From Rhizobiaceae bacterium UBA1291 (GTDB lineage: Bacteria > Pseudomonadota > Alphaproteobacteria > Rhizobiales > Rhizobiaceae): 7,575 nucleotides of DNA. The notes beneath the pieces were generated by a model, which worked only from the letters and a program-made list of their open reading frames with translations, was not told where the DNA came from and ran no database searches. The translations under genes and the position numbers were made by a program. The stretch covers positions 811 through 8,385 of the forward strand of contig DBUL01000251.1 of NCBI GenBank assembly GCA_002307905.1, given 5' to 3'. Below, in pieces: positions 1 to 5,995 of this stretch (positions are counted from its first letter, which is position 1; the number at the start of each line of letters is the position of its first letter).

Positions 1-435
1 GACGGCATCAACGATGCGCCCGCGCTAGCGGAGGCCGATGTCGGTATCGCCATCGGGACCGGTACCGATATCGCCATCGAGGCCGCCGATGTGGTGCTGA
101 TGTCAGGCAGCCTCAAGGGCGTACCGAACGCAATAGCGCTTTCGAAGGGCACGATCCGCAACATCAAGCAGAACTTGTTCTGGGCCTTCGCCTACAACGC
201 GGCGCTAATCCCGGTGGCTGCCGGGGTGCTCTATCCCGTGTCTGGCGTCCTGCTCTCACCTGTGCTGGCAGCGGGTGCGATGGCACTTTCGAGCATCTTC
301 GTGCTCGGCAATGCGCTGCGCCTTAAACGGTGGAAGCCGCCCATGCCGGCGGTCGACAAGGCTCCCCAATCTGGGCGCCCGGCAACATCGGATGTCTCAA
401 GCGATGTGCACGAAATGGAAAGGAACGCGGCATGA
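1..435 (+). CDS. copA: Cu(I)-exporting P1B-type ATPase, C-terminal part (5' truncated by window)
   Basis: This is the last 144 codons of a heavy-metal P-type ATPase that pumps Cu(I) out of the cytoplasm using ATP. The window starts inside the hinge motif of the P domain (DGINDAPAL, residues 1-9 of the visible part; the preceding Gly is outside). The rest of the P domain follows to about residue 40. Two membrane helices come next, at about 58-78 and 82-106. The first carries the Tyr-Asn pair (Y65, N66) and the second a MALSS motif (M94, S97, S98). These are the TM7 and TM8 copper-site residues known from the CopA family, so copper or silver is favoured over zinc or cadmium. The tail (about 110-144) is hydrophilic and not conserved. 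The stop codon overlaps the ATG of the downstream MerR regulator, so the two are probably cotranscribed. The N-terminal metal-binding domains and promoter lie outside the window. Confidence 0.93.
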   Translation, partial: DGINDAPALAEADVGIAIGTGTDIAIEAADVVLMSGSLKGVPNAIALSKGTIRNIKQNLFWAFAYNAALIPVAAGVLYPVSGVLLSPVLAAGAMALSSIFVLGNALRLKRWKPPMPAVDKAPQSGRPATSDVSSDVHEMERNAA

Positions 436-863
436 ACATCGGCGAAGCAGCGCGCGTCTCTGGCGTAAGTGCCAAGATGATACGCTACTACGAGCAGAAT
501 GGCCTCATCCCGCCAGCTGAGCGAACCGCGTCGGGCTATCGCGACTACTCCACCAATGACGTGCACATGCTTCGCTTCATCCGGCGGTCGCGCGATCTCG
601 GTTTTTCGGTCGCCGAGATTAACGAGCTTCTGGGATTGTGGCGCGACCGCAGTCGCCAGAGCGCCGACGTCAAGCGTATCGCACTGGCCCGTATCCGGGA
701 TCTACGCCGCAAGATCGAGGAGATGGAGCAAATGGCAGCAACACTGGAGCATCTGGCGGCGTGCTGCTCGGGCGACAATCGACCCGACTGCCCCATCCTC
801 GCCGATCTGGAAAATCCTGACGATGTCGATGAACCGAAACGGCCGCGTGGCGCGATCAACTAG
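432..863 (+). CDS. cueR: CueR-type MerR family copper-responsive regulator
   Basis: A 143-residue MerR-family activator that senses Cu(I) and bends promoter DNA to switch on copper-efflux genes. The start at 432 is chosen because [20 protein letters not shown] is the canonical N-terminus and its ATG overlaps the copA stop as ATGA, implying translational coupling. Residues 1-70 form the winged helix-turn-helix. Residues about 78-108 form the dimerisation helix. The metal loop has C112 and C120 ([10 protein letters not shown]), the same spacing and numbering as the two cysteines of E. coli CueR. S77 is present, as in sensors of +1 metals; sensors of divalent metals carry Cys there. This supports Cu(I), or Ag(I)/Au(I), rather than Zn(II) or Hg(II). 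Its operator would be upstream of copA, outside the window. The tail after residue 125 is charged and variable. Confidence 0.94.
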   Translation: MNIGEAARVSGVSAKMIRYYEQNGLIPPAERTASGYRDYSTNDVHMLRFIRRSRDLGFSVAEINELLGLWRDRSRQSADVKRIALARIRDLRRKIEEMEQMAATLEHLAACCSGDNRPDCPILADLENPDDVDEPKRPRGAIN

Positions 864-936
864 CGCCCGGCGGCAGACAAGAAAGTAGATATCTCATATA
901 ACATAACTGTCTTGTTCCCAAAAAGCGTGTGCATTC

Positions 937-1071
937 GTGATTGACACCCGAAGTCACAAGGTGGTTGCCGGCACCGTTTCGGTGATTGACCCAGCGAGCC
1001 GCCGGGTCGTTCGCAGCATTCCTGTGGGAGCCGGTCCTGGAGGGGTTGCGCTTGGAACGGCGAAGGAATGA
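937..1071 (+). pseudogene. Remnant of a YVTN beta-propeller repeat protein
   Basis: This frame, open from 907 to the TGA at 1069-1071, reads as parts of two consecutive YVTN-type blades. First comes VIDTRSHKVVA, then GTVSVIDPASRRVV, then RSIPVGAGPGGVALG. The pattern xVSVIDxxxxxVVxxIPVGxxPxGVA is typical of secreted YVTN/NHL-like propellers. No start codon with a ribosome site is visible, and an in-frame TAA stands at 904-906. The roughly 30 residues normally found between one VID strand and the next are missing, so the piece looks internally deleted as well as 5' truncated. It may keep the original C-terminus. It lies between cueR and the opposing ATP-grasp gene, with no relation to either. 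A tiny expressed peptide is possible but unlikely. Confidence 0.6.
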
Positions 1072-1139
1072 CATGGACCGGGATGGCGGGATCCGTCGCG
1101 GTCACCGCGCCACGGGTACGTCAGCACGGGCCACCTAGA

Positions 1140-2432
1140 TCAAACCTGAAACACGGGAGCAAACCCTCCTCCCGGCGTTCTAAGGTTGGTCGTCTGTCCC
1201 TGGTAGAGTCGGGCCGCGGCCAGGAGCACACCCCCTGCATAAGTGTAAAGGCGAATGTCTGCCTTCAGAAATTCGGATGATTGGTCAACCAGGACCGCTC
1301 GTTCGCCCGGCGCTGCAAAGGCCTGGGCGACATAACTGCCCGTTGTGATCTGGGCCCACACAGATCTCGTGAGCTTGTTCCCTCGGTATGCAGCCTTGCT
1401 GCCGTGACCGCCGGCGGGCTTGAAAAAAAGGCGCTTCCTCTTCGTCCACAACTCATCTGCGTTGCCGGGCGTGACTGTAATCGTTCGCGGGACACCCGTC
1501 GCGAGGACTTGCACCTCTTCCGGTCCGACCCCGAAAAGCCGAAACTGTTCGGGATCGGAGAGGAGGGTGAGGTTGCGCTTGTCGGCGAAAAGGGCGTGGG
1601 CCCGCGGGTTAGGAGTGACGACAACTGCTCCATCCAGATAAGCCGACTTGAGCGCTGCGTGCTCGGGCTGCGCAAGTGCGAAGTCGACCAGACGATTGTA
1701 GACGAGGTCGATCGGGCCGCTCCCGACCTGAAGGGTGCCCTGATCGTAGAGGAGATGCCGTCCATCGGCCACGACGGCCTCGATCCCGTGCCTTTCGAAA
1801 AAGCGCTGGGCCAGGACGAATTCAGGGTAAAGGTACTGAGCCTCGGGATCGTCATCGACGATTGCTACGCGTCTCGGGCTCCCGGAGCGCCCCTGCCGTG
1901 ACCACTCGCTCTGAAACATCTGCAGCACGGCCGACTCGAATTGATCGGCATCGGTTCGGCCGCGCGATTGGCCGGCATCCTGGCAGCAACTCCGCTGTGC
2001 TCGCGCGAGAGGCGCAATGAGAAAGGCTCCGCCGGCGTTGGTGTTGACCTCGATCAACTTTGGTCCGTCCGCCTCGATGTGGAAGTCGTATCCCATGAAC
2101 ACGCCGACCGGCCCTGGGTCATAGCGCGCGACCTCAGGCGCCCAGGCGAGAACAGCGTCACGGTAGGCGGGCAGGCCAGATATGGTCTCGATCGCCCGCA
2201 CTACGGCCAGCATTTGCTTGACCATCTGGGTCGAGGCGAAGATGGCTACGTTAGAGAACAGGTGAGGGCGCGTTTTTAGCAGCGTTGCTGAGAAGGCAGC
2301 GTCGCCCGTCTCCCGTTCGAAAGCCCGACCAAGGACCTGTCGGTCGAGGGTGATGCAGAAGCAACTGCGGTTGAGTCGATCTGATGCCGCCTCGTTCGGT
2401 ATAGCTGTGTGGGTTTCCTCCTGCTCGTTCAT
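1140..2432 (-). CDS. ATP-grasp family protein of unknown substrate (probably circularly permuted)
   Basis: A 430-residue soluble protein with ATP-grasp signatures; its substrate is not known to me. The N-terminal half has GYDFH (114-118) and LIEVNTNAGG (127-136), an E-x-N metal-ligand-like motif. The C-terminal half has LFFKPAGGHGSKAAYRG (335-351; Lys and a Gly-rich loop for ATP), YVAQAFAAPGE (367-377), KADIRLYTY (390-398) and ARLYQGQTTNLRTPGGGFAP (407-426). The E-x-N motif precedes the ATP-binding Lys/Gly loop, the reverse of canonical ATP-grasp order and as seen in circularly permuted members such as glutathionylspermidine synthase-like proteins. The family ligates a carboxylate to an amine or thiol through an acyl phosphate, so a peptide-like ligase is the general expectation. 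The start at 2432 is preferred over an in-frame ATG 21 nt upstream because GGAGGA sits 6 nt before it. The gene is 241 nt downstream of usp on the same strand and could be separately transcribed. Confidence 0.75.
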   Translation of the reverse strand: MNEQEETHTAIPNEAASDRLNRSCFCITLDRQVLGRAFERETGDAAFSATLLKTRPHLFSNVAIFASTQMVKQMLAVVRAIETISGLPAYRDAVLAWAPEVARYDPGPVGVFMGYDFHIEADGPKLIEVNTNAGGAFLIAPLARAQRSCCQDAGQSRGRTDADQFESAVLQMFQSEWSRQGRSGSPRRVAIVDDDPEAQYLYPEFVLAQRFFERHGIEAVVADGRHLLYDQGTLQVGSGPIDLVYNRLVDFALAQPEHAALKSAYLDGAVVVTPNPRAHALFADKRNLTLLSDPEQFRLFGVGPEEVQVLATGVPRTITVTPGNADELWTKRKRLFFKPAGGHGSKAAYRGNKLTRSVWAQITTGSYVAQAFAAPGERAVLVDQSSEFLKADIRLYTYAGGVLLAAARLYQGQTTNLRTPGGGFAPVFQV

Positions 2433-2438
2433 GCCATT

Positions 2439-2444
2439 TCCTCC
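2439..2444 (-). promoter_or_regulatory. Shine-Dalgarno site fixing the start of the ATP-grasp gene
   Basis: The - strand reads GGAGGA here, 6 nt before the ATG at 2430-2432. The upstream in-frame ATG at 2451-2453 has no comparable site, and the Shine-Dalgarno lies inside the extra seven codons it would add. The shorter 430-residue protein is therefore favoured. Confidence 0.7.
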
Positions 2445-2645
2445 GCATTGCATGGGTCGGCATCTCTTGCGAGGAATGTCTGCGCCGCCACCTTAAGCCT
2501 ATGTCCGATGCTCTTGTCATGCCCGTCCAGAGCTCGATGTGTTCTGGCGCGACTAATCCGATCTTCGTCCTTCACAGGCTACCACGAGATTGAGCTAGCG
2601 CCCGACGTGGCCACGGCCGAGTTCGAAATTGGATCGAAGGTCACG

Positions 2646-2673
2646 TTCGAAGCGGTGGTCATCCGCTGTCGAA
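2646..2673 (-). terminator. Hairpin directly after the usp stop codon (possible terminator or 3' stabiliser)
   Basis: On the + strand TTCGA-AGCGG (2646-2655) pairs with CCGCT-g-TCGAA (2663-2673). This gives a 10-bp stem with one bulged G (2668) and a 7-nt loop (2656-2662). It begins at the base next to the usp stop codon (2674-2676) in the direction of transcription. There is no run of U after the stem, so it is not a classical intrinsic terminator. It may be a Rho-linked 3' end or an RNase barrier. Confidence 0.4.
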
Positions 2674-3114
2674 CTATCTTACGACGAGGACAGGAAGCGA
2701 TGAGCGGCTCACCACCTCCTGGGTTTGGCTGCCCAGAAAGAGGCGTTCGAGACCCCGGCGGCCATGGGACGCCATAACGATCAGGGAGCAATCTTCCTCA
2801 GCCGCCGTATCAAGGATCGCTTCCGCCGGGCGGCGGTTAGGAACGTGGCGCGTTTCGCACGTAACGCCTAGTCTGTCGGCGCTCGCCTTGATGGGAGCCA
2901 GCAGTTCCTGCGCGAACTTGATCTGGTCTGCATCGTAGCGCTCGAAGTCGCCGGGTCCAAGGGCCCAGCCTTCTCCCGCGTAAATCGGAAACGGCTCGGT
3001 GACTGTGACCACCATGACTTTGGCGTCGAGATTCTTTGCGAGCGAGAGCCCGTGATCGACACCTTTTTGGGCAATTTCCGAACCATCCGTAGCGATGAGG
3101 ATATGCTTGTACAT
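2674..3114 (-). CDS. Universal stress protein, UspA family (ATP-binding type)
   Basis: A 146-residue single-domain Usp, the usual length for the family, cytoplasmic and probably dimeric. The N-terminus MYKHILIATDGSEIA has the conserved strand and D10 that contacts adenine in ATP-binding members. The nucleotide loop near the C-terminus reads ASHGRRGLERLFLGSQ (115-130). This fits G-2x-G-9x-G(S/T) with Ala in place of the first Gly (A115, G118, G128, S129). ATP binding is therefore likely, as in MJ0577, rather than the non-binding UspA subtype. The C-terminus LPVLVVR is the typical final strand. No strong Shine-Dalgarno precedes the ATG, but the start is fixed by family alignment. It follows the arginine deiminase genes on the same strand. 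In many bacteria such Usp genes belong to low-oxygen or starvation regulons; that link is inferred here. Its upstream region consists largely of arc-gene relics. Confidence 0.92.
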   Translation of the reverse strand: MYKHILIATDGSEIAQKGVDHGLSLAKNLDAKVMVVTVTEPFPIYAGEGWALGPGDFERYDADQIKFAQELLAPIKASADRLGVTCETRHVPNRRPAEAILDTAAEEDCSLIVMASHGRRGLERLFLGSQTQEVVSRSSLPVLVVR

Positions 3115-3135
3115 AGCTGTAGTATCCGTTCTGGT

Positions 3136-3235
3136 TCATTCGAGTGAGAATGTCGTGCCTGCGCGCCGTTCAAGAATGGCACGCGCATCTTCAAGTTTGC
3201 CGATACCAGAAAGCCGGCCGGCAATTGACGCGAAC
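3136..3235 (-). pseudogene. 3' remnant of a second carbamate kinase gene
   Basis: Positions 3138-3235 align without gaps to 4070-4167, the 3' end of the intact arcC. By eye there are 13 mismatches in 98 bases, about 87% identity. Read on the - strand the relic encodes 32 residues, including SGIGKLEDARAILERRAGTT, and ends in FSLE and a TGA stop (3136-3138). The intact gene ends in FSRE and TAA. Twenty-eight of 32 residues match, and 9 of the 13 base differences are synonymous. Everything upstream of this (about codons 1-271) is missing. The sequence breaks at about 3235-3241 and passes directly into an arcB relic. Confidence 0.85.
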
Positions 3236-3240
3236 TCAGC

Positions 3241-3309
3241 TTTCCTCGATCTGACGGCATTGCCGCACCCAGCGCCTCGTCCGCCAGCATGCTTCGGTAC
3301 CCCCAGACG
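3241..3309 (-). pseudogene. Internal remnant of a second ornithine carbamoyltransferase gene
   Basis: Positions 3241-3309 align to 5361-5430, codons about 185-208 of the intact arcB ([20 protein letters not shown] in the intact protein). Long identical blocks include CGGCATTGCCGCACC and CCCCCAGACG on the + strand. There is one inserted C and two missing bases relative to arcB, so the frame is destroyed. The fragment is on the same strand and in the same order (arcC side left, arcB side right) as the intact pair, but about 1.2 kb of arcC-arcB sequence between the two relics is gone. Confidence 0.75.
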
Positions 3310-3416
3310 TCAACGCACTGAAAAACTCGATAGATCGATGTTTCAGCGAGTAAAAGTCTCCGATTGCGACGCGGGCTGTAGACTGCGCCAGGAAAACGTA
3401 CTCCACTTAGCCAAAA

Positions 3417-3998
3417 CTACGTTGTCAATACGTTCTCAATGTCGCGCATAACGACGTCCATGCCCTGCATACCATCGATCGTAACGAGTTCTCCTCTCCG
3501 GCGATAGTAGTTCAACAGCGGCTCTGTTTTATGCCGGTATTCGTCGAGACGCCTGGCAAAGGTAGCCCGATTGTCGTCTCTACGAGCCGTGCCGCCAGCG
3601 GCCAGCGTATCGGCGACGCGCTTTTCCATTCGTTTGATGAGCGAGGCCTGCTCGACCTTCAGTTCGATCACCGCATCAATCTTGACGCCCTTTTGCTCCA
3701 GCATCGCCGTCAGGGCTTCCGCCTGCGCGACCGTCCGGGGAAAGCCGTCTAGAATGAAGCCCTTGCGGCAATCCTCTTGATCGATCCGGTCGGATACCAT
3801 CTGGTTGACTACATCGTCGGGTACGAGTTCGCCGCGATCCATGATCGCCTTGGCCCGGCGCCCGATTTCGGTGTCGTTGGTCACTGCAGCGCGCAGCATA
3901 TCGCCTGTGGAAAGCTGAGGAATGGAGTGGCGTTCGGCCAATCGCTGCGCCTGCGTTCCCTTCCCTGCTCCCGGCGGTCCGAACAATATCAGTCTCAT
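3417..3998 (-). CDS. adk: Adenylate kinase, short-LID alphaproteobacterial type
   Basis: A 193-residue cytoplasmic adenylate kinase (ATP + AMP = 2 ADP). [16 protein letters not shown] at the N-terminus holds the P-loop (residues 7-15). [11 protein letters not shown] (29-39) and [10 protein letters not shown] (80-89) are the AMP-binding and DGFPRTxxQA signatures. The LID region (about 121-141) is short, with no zinc-binding cysteines, as in Brucella-like Adk. [17 protein letters not shown] (149-165) carries the conserved LID/core arginines. The start at 3998 is chosen by family alignment; a TTG-initiated form 15 codons longer is possible. The only good Shine-Dalgarno (GAGGAG) is 13 nt upstream, rather far. 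It follows arcC by 69 nt on the same strand. Housekeeping adk usually sits beside secY among ribosomal protein genes, so this is probably a second copy. Alongside carbamate kinase it would help adjust the adenylate pool. Confidence 0.93.
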   Translation of the reverse strand: MRLILFGPPGAGKGTQAQRLAERHSIPQLSTGDMLRAAVTNDTEIGRRAKAIMDRGELVPDDVVNQMVSDRIDQEDCRKGFILDGFPRTVAQAEALTAMLEQKGVKIDAVIELKVEQASLIKRMEKRVADTLAAGGTARRDDNRATFARRLDEYRHKTEPLLNYYRRRGELVTIDGMQGMDVVMRDIENVLTT

Positions 3999-4011
3999 TG
4001 TCTCGTTTTTA

Positions 4012-4017
4012 CTCCTC
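4012..4017 (-). promoter_or_regulatory. Candidate Shine-Dalgarno of adk, unusually distant
   Basis: The - strand reads GAGGAG here, but 13 nt (3999-4011) separate it from the adk ATG, against the usual 5-9. No alternative start codon lies between them in frame. Translation of adk may be modest, or may depend on ribosomes arriving from arcC, whose stop is 69 nt upstream. Confidence 0.4.
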
Positions 4018-4067
4018 GGATCTTCGACTTCCTGAACAAACAACCCTTCGTGTTGAGAATGGTGACC

Positions 4068-4979
4068 TTATTCGCGCGAAAATGTCGTACCGGCACGCCG
4101 TTCAAGAATGGCAAGCGCGTCTTCAAGTTTGCCAATACCGGAAAGCCGCCCGGGAACTGACGCGAACGCTGCCGCTGCCTCAACTTTCGGTCCCATCGAA
4201 CCGGGCGGGAAATCAGCGGGGTCGATCTCGTTGGGGCGAACGCGGTCGATCCGTCGCTGCCGCTCTGTTCCCCATCCTTCGTAGACCGCATCGACGTCCG
4301 TCAACATCAAGAACGCATCGGCCGACAGTTCCTCGGCCAGAAGCCCGGCTGCGCGGTCCTTGTCGATCACGGCCTCAACGCCTTCAAGGTCGCCGGCAGC
4401 GTTTTGGATCACCGGAATACCACCGCCCCCAGCGCAGATGACGGTGACGCCATTGTCCACAAGAAGGCGGATGGTTTCGATCTGGGTGATCCTGCCGGGC
4501 AAGGGGGAAGGAACCACGCGCCTCCACTTGCCTGGGCTTTCCTCTACGAGTGGCCAGTTATGGAGTTGTGCGACCTTCTGGGCTTCGGCCAGTTCATAGA
4601 TCGGACCGATCGGCTTTTCTGGCCGGGCGAACGCGGGATCGTCTCGAACGACTTCAATCTGAGTGAGTAGGGTGGCGAGCCTCGCATCCTTGGGCAGTGC
4701 ATTGGCCAGTTCCTGCTCGATCAGATAACCGATCATACCGATGCTCTCGGCGCTGATGATGTCGAGCGGAAAAGGCGGCACCTCCTTGTAAGCGGCGGCC
4801 TGAAGCGCCAACAGGCCCACCTGCGGTCCGCTTCCGTGAGCGACAACGATGTCATGATCGCGTGCGACCTCGGCAAGTGCGATGGCCGCTGTACGCGCGT
4901 TCGCCCGCTGCGCCTCCGCCGTCATCGGCTCGTCGCGCTTGAGCAGGGCATTTCCCCCAAGGGCTATGATAACTTTCAT
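4068..4979 (-). CDS. arcC: Carbamate kinase
   Basis: A 303-residue cytoplasmic enzyme, last step of the arginine deiminase pathway: carbamoyl phosphate + ADP gives ATP + carbamate, which breaks down to CO2 and NH3. Family motifs in order: MKVIIALGGNALL (1-13), VVAHGSGPQVGLL (45-57), ICAGGGGIPV (181-190), IDKDRAAGLLAEEL (205-218), LMLTDVDAVY (224-233), and GSMGPKVEAA (260-269) with the C-terminal KLEDALAILERRAGT. Length and motif order are normal for the amino-acid-kinase fold. The start at 4979 is chosen because MKVIIALGGNAL is the family N-terminus; the frame is open 24 codons further but inside arcB. The arcB stop and this ATG are 1 nt apart (TGATATG), so translation is probably coupled. 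No strong separate ribosome site is seen. A decayed relative of its 3' end lies at 3136-3235. Confidence 0.96.
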   Translation of the reverse strand: MKVIIALGGNALLKRDEPMTAEAQRANARTAAIALAEVARDHDIVVAHGSGPQVGLLALQAAAYKEVPPFPLDIISAESIGMIGYLIEQELANALPKDARLATLLTQIEVVRDDPAFARPEKPIGPIYELAEAQKVAQLHNWPLVEESPGKWRRVVPSPLPGRITQIETIRLLVDNGVTVICAGGGGIPVIQNAAGDLEGVEAVIDKDRAAGLLAEELSADAFLMLTDVDAVYEGWGTERQRRIDRVRPNEIDPADFPPGSMGPKVEAAAAFASVPGRLSGIGKLEDALAILERRAGTTFSRE

Positions 4980-4980
4980 A

Positions 4981-5982
4981 TCAGGACCCCAAGGTGGCGA
5001 CCAAGATCGCCTTGATCGTGTGCATCCGGTTCTCGGCCTGATCGAAAACAACTGAGGCTTCCGACTCGAACACCTCCTCGCTCACCTCCATGCTGTCGAT
5101 CCCATATTGTCGGAAGACCTTCTCGCCAATCTCAGTGTCCCGATTGTGGAAGGCGGGTAGACAATGCATGAACTTGGCGTGCGGGTTGTCAGTCGCCGCC
5201 ATTAGATCAGCAGTGACACGGTAGGGCATCAGCAGCTTTATGCGTTCCTCCCAAACCGAATCCGGTTCACCCATCGACACCCACACGTCCGTATATACGA
5301 AATCACATCCCTTGACCGCTTCGACAGGGTCTTCGGTCAGGGTAATCTTCGCACCGGTCTTTTCCGCGATCTGGCGGCATTGCCGCACCAGTTCCTCGTC
5401 CGGCCAGCATGCCTTCGGCGCCCCCAGACGAATGTCCATGCCGATCTGAGCCGCTCCGGTGAGCAGGGAATTTCCCATGTTGTTGCCGGCATCACCCAAA
5501 AAGGTAAAGGCGACCTGCGAGAGGTGCTTTCGCGTGTACTCCCGCATTGTCAGGAAATCGGCAAGAATCTGGGTGGGATGGGACTCGTCGGTCAGGCCAT
5601 TATAGACAGGAACGCCGGCATAGGCTGCCAGCGTTTCGGCCTGTTCCTGACCAAAGCCGCGATACTCGATGCCATCATACATGCGCCCGAGCACACGCGC
5701 TGTATCCTTCATCGCCTCTTTTTTGCCAATTTGAGTCCCTGTGGGTCCCAGGTAGGTGACATGCGCTCCCTGGTCATAGGCGGCCACCTCGAATCCAGTG
5801 CGGGTGCGGGTCGAATCCTTCTCGAAGATCAGCGCGATGTTCTTACCCTTCAGCCGCTGCTCCTCGTAACCGCCATATTTTGCCTGCTTCAGCGATGCCG
5901 ACAGCCTGAGCAGGAAGCGAATTTCATCGGGGGTGAAGTCGAGCATCTTAAGGACGCTACGGCCACGCAGGTTCACGGGCAT
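4981..5982 (-). CDS. arcB: Ornithine carbamoyltransferase, catabolic
   Basis: A 333-residue cytoplasmic enzyme catalysing, in this context, phosphorolysis of citrulline to ornithine and carbamoyl phosphate. Motifs: STRTRTGFE (57-65, carbamoyl phosphate site), HPTQ (135-138), [12 protein letters not shown] (161-172), D232 and SMG (236-238, ornithine loop), and HCLPAFHN (273-280) with the catalytic Cys274. The length of about 333, with the long N-terminus and TxTxIGKKE segment, matches the catabolic/ArcB and ArgI-like group. The assignment as catabolic rests mainly on its place between arcA and arcC. A Shine-Dalgarno (AAGGAGAGGAAAG) fills the 12-nt gap after the arcA stop. A fragment homologous to codons about 185-208 persists as a relic at 3241-3309. 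Confidence 0.96.
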   Translation of the reverse strand: MPVNLRGRSVLKMLDFTPDEIRFLLRLSASLKQAKYGGYEEQRLKGKNIALIFEKDSTRTRTGFEVAAYDQGAHVTYLGPTGTQIGKKEAMKDTARVLGRMYDGIEYRGFGQEQAETLAAYAGVPVYNGLTDESHPTQILADFLTMREYTRKHLSQVAFTFLGDAGNNMGNSLLTGAAQIGMDIRLGAPKACWPDEELVRQCRQIAEKTGAKITLTEDPVEAVKGCDFVYTDVWVSMGEPDSVWEERIKLLMPYRVTADLMAATDNPHAKFMHCLPAFHNRDTEIGEKVFRQYGIDSMEVSEEVFESEASVVFDQAENRMHTIKAILVATLGS

Positions 5983-5995
5983 CTTTCCTCTCCTT
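5983..5995 (-). promoter_or_regulatory. Shine-Dalgarno of arcB in the arcA-arcB junction
   Basis: The - strand reads AAGGAGAGGAAAG directly before the arcB ATG. It begins at the last base of the arcA stop codon (5995-5997). It offers two overlapping purine-rich cores (AGGAG and GAGG), which suggests efficient reinitiation in the operon. Confidence 0.65.

Larger units (their letters stand above)
2433..2673. other. Intergenic region between usp and the ATP-grasp gene
   Basis: It contains the Shine-Dalgarno of the ATP-grasp gene at its left end and a hairpin right after the usp stop codon at its right end. A perfect 10-bp palindrome, CGTGGCCACG, lies at 2606-2615. No convincing sigma70 promoter or FNR/CRP-type site was seen by eye. 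A + strand frame around 2577-2700 looks mildly protein-like but has no recognisable family or start. Confidence 0.5.
3115..3416. other. Gap between usp and adk, largely decayed arc sequence
   Basis: This 302-bp gap holds no intact gene. Positions 3138-3235 and 3241-3309 are relics of arcC and arcB homologues (listed separately). Positions 3310-3416 match neither gene by eye and contain only weak inverted repeats: CTGAAA (3318-3323) with TTTCAG (3341-3346), and AGTCT (3355-3359) with AGACT (3380-3384). Neither has a T-run suited to terminating adk transcription. A promoter for usp, if present, must lie here, but no clear -35/-10 pair or FNR-type dyad was recognised. Confidence 0.6.

Noticed and set aside
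330..431. Upstream extension of the cueR frame
   Set aside because: It overlaps the copA tail in another frame, adds residues not found in MerR proteins, and the ATG at 432 gives the canonical N-terminus.
849..867. GGCGC...GCGCC inverted repeat across the cueR stop codon
   Set aside because: A 5-bp stem with a 9-nt loop and no T-run; too weak to call a terminator in GC-rich DNA.
877..915. ACAAGA...TCTTGT inverted repeat in the AT-richer stretch after cueR
   Set aside because: Only 6 bp with a 27-nt loop, and no adjacent gene on either strand that it could regulate.
1097..1109. CGCGGTCACCGCG dyad near the end of the ATP-grasp gene
   Set aside because: It can form only a 5-bp stem with a 3-nt loop, lies about 30 nt past the stop codon, and has no T-run.
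1281..1901. 206-codon open frame on the + strand
   Set aside because: It is antisense to the ATP-grasp gene, which has a clear ribosome site and motifs. The + strand product has no recognisable features.
2577..2700. Mildly protein-like + strand frame (YHEIELAPDVATAEFEIGSK and onward)
   Set aside because: Composition looks coding-like, but no family was recognised, no start is evident, and its 3' part overlaps the usp gene and hairpin. A fragment of a lost gene remains possible.
3225..3239. TTGACGCGAACTCAG as a possible FNR/CRP-type half-site pair upstream of usp
   Set aside because: Spacing and the second half do not fit TTGAT-N4-ATCAA, and the bases are explained as part of the arcC relic.
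3318..3346. CTGAAA...TTTCAG imperfect dyad downstream of adk
   Set aside because: The arms match only with a shifted base and no U-tract follows in the adk direction; chance cannot be excluded.
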